The notes beneath the pieces were generated by a model. It had not been told where the DNA came from, ran no database searches, and saw nothing but the letters and a program-made list of their open reading frames with translations. Positions 7,882-10,192 of a stretch of DNA of 10,192 nt are shown here, piece by piece; the first letter of the stretch is position 1; every line of letters starts with the position of its first letter. This stretch comes from Microbacteriaceae bacterium. Lineage in GTDB: Bacteria; Actinomycetota; Actinomycetes; Actinomycetales; Microbacteriaceae. The stretch covers positions 1-10,192 of the forward strand of contig JAJAZI010000227.1 in NCBI GenBank assembly GCA_026785785.1, read 5' to 3'. Position numbers and translations under genes: made by a program.

Positions 7882-7908
7882 CTGACAGAATGGAACGGTT
7901 CATATATC
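7882..7908 (+). promoter_or_regulatory. Candidate promoter of the LacI regulator gene
   Basis: CTGACA (7882-7887) is one base from the consensus -35 and TATATC (7903-7908) is a reasonable -10, though the 15-base spacing is short. The stretch around it is one of the most AT-rich in the control region. Operator O2 fills the spacer, so a repressor bound there would exclude RNA polymerase. The leader to ATG 7965 would be about 50 bases. Confidence 0.4.
7891..7902. promoter_or_regulatory. Candidate LacI-type operator O2
   Basis: TGGAACGGTTCA is CG-centred, matches palindromic pairing at 4 of 6 pairs, and shares the pattern TGRAWCGKTTCA with O1. The flanking bases A and T extend the symmetry. It lies between the -35 and -10 candidates of the regulator gene, which suggests autorepression. 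Its centre is 118 bases from that of O1, about 11 helical turns, which would also allow looping. Functional role is inferred from position and similarity. Confidence 0.5.
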
Positions 7909-7964
7909 GCTCCGCGCCGTGCTCGATTTTGACCCGCTAACGTGGCGGGGGGAGGGGAGGGCTC

Positions 7965-8990
7965 ATGGCTCCTCCCAGCATCCGCGACGTCGCCGCGATG
8001 GCTGGTGTTTCGGTCGGCACCGTGTCGAATGTGCTCAATCGACCCACGAAGGTCTCTGGTCCCGCTGCAGAGCGCGTGCTCGCCGCCATCAAGGAGCTCG
8101 GATTCGTGCGCAACGACGCTGCGAGGCAGTTGCGCGCCGGGCGCAGCAAGACGATCGGCCTCATCGTGCTCGACGTGCGGAACCCCTTCTTCACCGACCT
8201 CGCGCGGGGCGCCGAGGATCAGGCGGCGACGGCTGGGCTCTCGGTGATCCTCGGCAACAGCGACGAGGACCGCGGCCGCGAGTCGACCTATCTCGACCTG
8301 TTCGAGGAGCAGCGGGTGCTCGGAGTGCTCATCTCACCTTTCGGAAACGTGACGGAACGGCTCGAGAGACTGCGGGAGCGAGGCATCCCTGCCGTGCTCG
8401 TCGACCGGAGCGCCGACGGCTCGGCATTCAGCTCTGTCTCGGTCGACGACGTCGCCGGGGGGCGGTTGGCGGTCGAGCACCTCGTCGCCCACGGCCGACG
8501 GCGGATCGCGTTCATCGGTGGACCGTTCGAGATTCGGCAGGTCGAGGATCGACATGCTGGGGCCCAGCTGGCCGCCGTGAGGCATCCCGGGGTGTCGCTC
8601 GAAGTGGTCGACGTGCCGGCGCTGAGCGTGATTGCCGGGCGTATCGCGGGGGAAGCGATAGCGGCCAGGCGGCCGGAGGACCGACCGGACGCCATCTTCG
8701 CCGCTAACGACCTCATCGCGATGGGAGTGCTGCAGGCGCTGATGATGCGCGGAGGAGCCGGCATCACGGTTCCGGGCGACATTGCCATCATCGGCTACGA
8801 CGACATCGACTTCGCAAGCGCCGCCGTCGTGCCGCTGTCGTCCATCCGCCAGCCGAGTGCGCTGATTGGCCAGACGGCGGTGGAGATCCTGCTTGAGGAG
8901 GCAGAGACCCCGTCGAGTCCTCGCCGTCAGGTCGTATTCCAACCCGAGCTCGTCGTCCGCGAGAGCACGGCGGGGCCCGACGCCGGATAG
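7965..8990 (+). CDS. LacI-family transcriptional regulator of the rhamnose operon
   Basis: DNA-binding repressor of 341 residues, standard LacI length. The N-terminal helix-turn-helix is SIRDVAAMAGVSVGTVSNVL (5-24), followed by the hinge helix NDAARQLRAGRSKTIG with Leu56 at the position that inserts into the minor groove of the operator. The rest is a periplasmic-binding-protein-like sensor domain (GLIVLDVRNPFF, then FAANDLIAMGVLQAL and IIGYDDIDFA). A very strong G-rich ribosome binding site (7947-7960) precedes ATG 7965. The gene is divergent from the transporter operon, and two operator candidates lie between them, so it most likely represses that operon and itself. The inducer is probably L-rhamnose or a downstream metabolite such as L-rhamnulose, which the sequence does not show. 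Confidence 0.9.
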   Translation: MAPPSIRDVAAMAGVSVGTVSNVLNRPTKVSGPAAERVLAAIKELGFVRNDAARQLRAGRSKTIGLIVLDVRNPFFTDLARGAEDQAATAGLSVILGNSDEDRGRESTYLDLFEEQRVLGVLISPFGNVTERLERLRERGIPAVLVDRSADGSAFSSVSVDDVAGGRLAVEHLVAHGRRRIAFIGGPFEIRQVEDRHAGAQLAAVRHPGVSLEVVDVPALSVIAGRIAGEAIAARRPEDRPDAIFAANDLIAMGVLQALMMRGGAGITVPGDIAIIGYDDIDFASAAVVPLSSIRQPSALIGQTAVEILLEEAETPSSPRRQVVFQPELVVRESTAGPDAG

Positions 8991-9026
8991 CGGCGCAGTC
9001 GAAACACTCCCGCAACACGTGCCCAA

Positions 9027-9041
9027 TAGAGTGGGTAAATG
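9027..9041 (+). promoter_or_regulatory. Possible leaderless promoter -10 for the ATP-grasp gene
   Basis: TAGAGT (9027-9032) fits the actinobacterial -10 form TANNNT and ends 6 bases before ATG 9039, so a transcript would begin at or next to the start codon. No convincing ribosome binding site is seen (GAGTGGG is the best) and no clear -35 at the right distance. Leaderless genes are common in actinobacteria. Low confidence. Confidence 0.3.
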
Positions 9042-10192
9042 GGCGACCTCTTCGACGGCTACGCGGCCGCTACCGCGGCGACGATGATGCGCAAGGGCGT
9101 GCATCCGTTCGACGAAATGTTCGAAACGCCCGACTCCGCTCGCGCGGCCTACCGGGAGATCCACACCGCGCTCTCGCAGATGACGCAGGACGAACTGCGG
9201 GGCCGCGCCGAGGCGCTCGCGAGCTCCTACCTCGCCCAGGGCGTGACGTTCGACTTCGCCGGCGAGGAACGGCCGTTCCCGCTGGATGCCGTTCCGCGGG
9301 TAATCGACCAGGCCGAGTGGTCCACCGTCGAGGCGGGTGTCACGCAGCGCGTGCTCGCCCTCGAGGCGTTCCTCGCCGATATTTATGGCCCGCAGAACGC
9401 CGTGCGCGACGGCGTCATCCCGGCGAAGCTCATCAGCTCGTCGAGCCACTTCCACCGCCAGGCCGCGGGCATCGACCCCGCCAACGGCGTGCGCATCCAG
9501 GTCTCCGGCATCGACCTCATCCGCGACGAGGCCGGCGCGTGGCGCGTGCTCGAAGACAACGTGCGCGTGCCGAGCGGCGTGAGCTACGTGATCTCCAACC
9601 GGCGGGTCATGGCGCAGACTCTGCCCGAGCTGTTCGTGAGCATGAGGGTGCGCCCGGTCGGGGACTACCCCAACAAGCTGCTGCACGCCCTGCGTGCGAG
9701 CGCCCCCGAGGGAGTGGACGACCCGACGATCGTCGTGCTCACGCCCGGCGTCTACAACTCGGCGTACTTCGAGCACACGCTGCTCGCCCGGCTCATGGGC
9801 ATCGAGCTCGTCGAGGGCCGCGATCTGTTCTGCTCCGGCGGCAAGGTCTGGATGCGCACGACGGCGGGTCCGACACGCGTCGACGTGATCTACCGCCGTG
9901 TCGACGACGAATTCCTCGACCCGCTGCAGTTCCGCGCCGACTCGATGCTCGGCTCGCCCGGGCTACTGCTCGCCGCCCGGCTCGGCAACGTCACGATCGC
10001 CAACGCGATCGGCAACGGCGTCGCCGACGACAAGCTCGTCTACACCTACCTGCCCGACCTCACGCGCTACTACCTCGGCGAAGACCCGATCCTGCCGAAC
10101 GTCGACACCTGGCGGCTCGAGGATCCGGGAGCGCTCGAGGAGGTGCTCGACCGGCTCGACCAGCTCGTCGTGAAGCCCGTCGACGGGTCGGG
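9039..10192 (+). CDS. Circularly permuted ATP-grasp protein, C-terminus cut by window edge
   Basis: Start of a protein of the circularly permuted ATP-grasp type 2 family (formerly DUF404/DUF407, COG2308), 384 residues visible and open to the right edge; relatives are around 500 residues. Family features are MGDLFDGYA at the N-terminus, DEMFE (25-29), QRVLALEAFLADIYG (103-117), the conserved EDNVRVPSGVSYVISNR (172-188), DVIYRRVDDEFLDP (282-295), NAIGNGVADDK (322-332) and VKPVDGSG at the edge, which begins the nucleotide-binding loop. Such proteins are thought to be peptide or amide ligases, usually encoded with an alpha-E domain protein and a transglutaminase-like protein; those would be expected just right of the window. 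Substrate is unknown. The 48-base gap after the regulator and the possible promoter there suggest a separate operon unrelated to rhamnose. Confidence 0.88.
   Translation, partial: MGDLFDGYAAATAATMMRKGVHPFDEMFETPDSARAAYREIHTALSQMTQDELRGRAEALASSYLAQGVTFDFAGEERPFPLDAVPRVIDQAEWSTVEAGVTQRVLALEAFLADIYGPQNAVRDGVIPAKLISSSSHFHRQAAGIDPANGVRIQVSGIDLIRDEAGAWRVLEDNVRVPSGVSYVISNRRVMAQTLPELFVSMRVRPVGDYPNKLLHALRASAPEGVDDPTIVVLTPGVYNSAYFEHTLLARLMGIELVEGRDLFCSGGKVWMRTTAGPTRVDVIYRRVDDEFLDPLQFRADSMLGSPGLLLAARLGNVTIANAIGNGVADDKLVYTYLPDLTRYYLGEDPILPNVDTWRLEDPGALEEVLDRLDQLVVKPVDGS

Noticed and set aside
9022..9036. Small inverted repeat CCCA...TGGG between the LacI and ATP-grasp genes as a terminator
   Set aside because: A 4-bp stem with no U-tract is too weak; the bases are better explained by a possible -10 and start region.
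8334..9776. 480-codon open frame on the minus strand, antisense to the LacI and ATP-grasp genes
   Set aside because: Translation is rich in Arg, His, Asp and Val with no recognisable motifs and spans two well-supported genes on the other strand; long antisense frames are expected in high-GC coding DNA.

Overview
The window is high-GC DNA with dense, tightly packed genes, GTG as well as ATG starts, and strong G-rich ribosome binding sites. Protein types and codon use fit a high-GC Gram-positive actinobacterium, most likely Microbacteriaceae or a relative. The family assignment is an inference; nothing in the window names the organism.

Layout. Bases 1-7731 carry a seven-gene operon on the minus strand, read from right to left: a sugar ABC transporter ATPase (rhaT-type), two membrane permeases (rhaP, rhaQ types), a lipoprotein substrate-binding protein (rhaS type), L-rhamnose mutarotase (rhaM), an arabinose/fucose-isomerase-like enzyme, and L-rhamnose isomerase (rhaI, cut by the left edge of the window). 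Most neighbours overlap by 4-8 bases or lie a few bases apart; the exceptions are gaps on each side of rhaS, and each gap holds an inverted repeat. Bases 7732-7964 are a divergent control region with two LacI-type operator candidates and a promoter candidate in each direction. On the plus strand, 7965-8990 encode a LacI-family repressor, and 9039 to the right edge encode the start of a circularly permuted ATP-grasp protein that is probably a separate operon.

How it works together (inference from families and context). The lipoprotein captures L-rhamnose outside the cell, the two permeases and the ATPase import it, RhaM interconverts its anomers, and RhaI converts it to L-rhamnulose. The kinase and aldolase needed afterwards are not in the window and may lie beyond base 1. 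The LacI protein probably represses both the transport/catabolic operon and itself until the inducing sugar appears.

The main oddities are a second isomerase of an unrelated fold embedded in the rhamnose operon with its catalytic residues intact, an Asp in RhaI where the characterised enzyme has a metal-binding His, and a perfect 12-bp hairpin without a U-tract between the transport and enzyme genes. I found no CRISPR array, RNA gene, insertion sequence or phage remnant. The window looks like a well-organised sugar-utilisation locus rather than a defence or mobile island.
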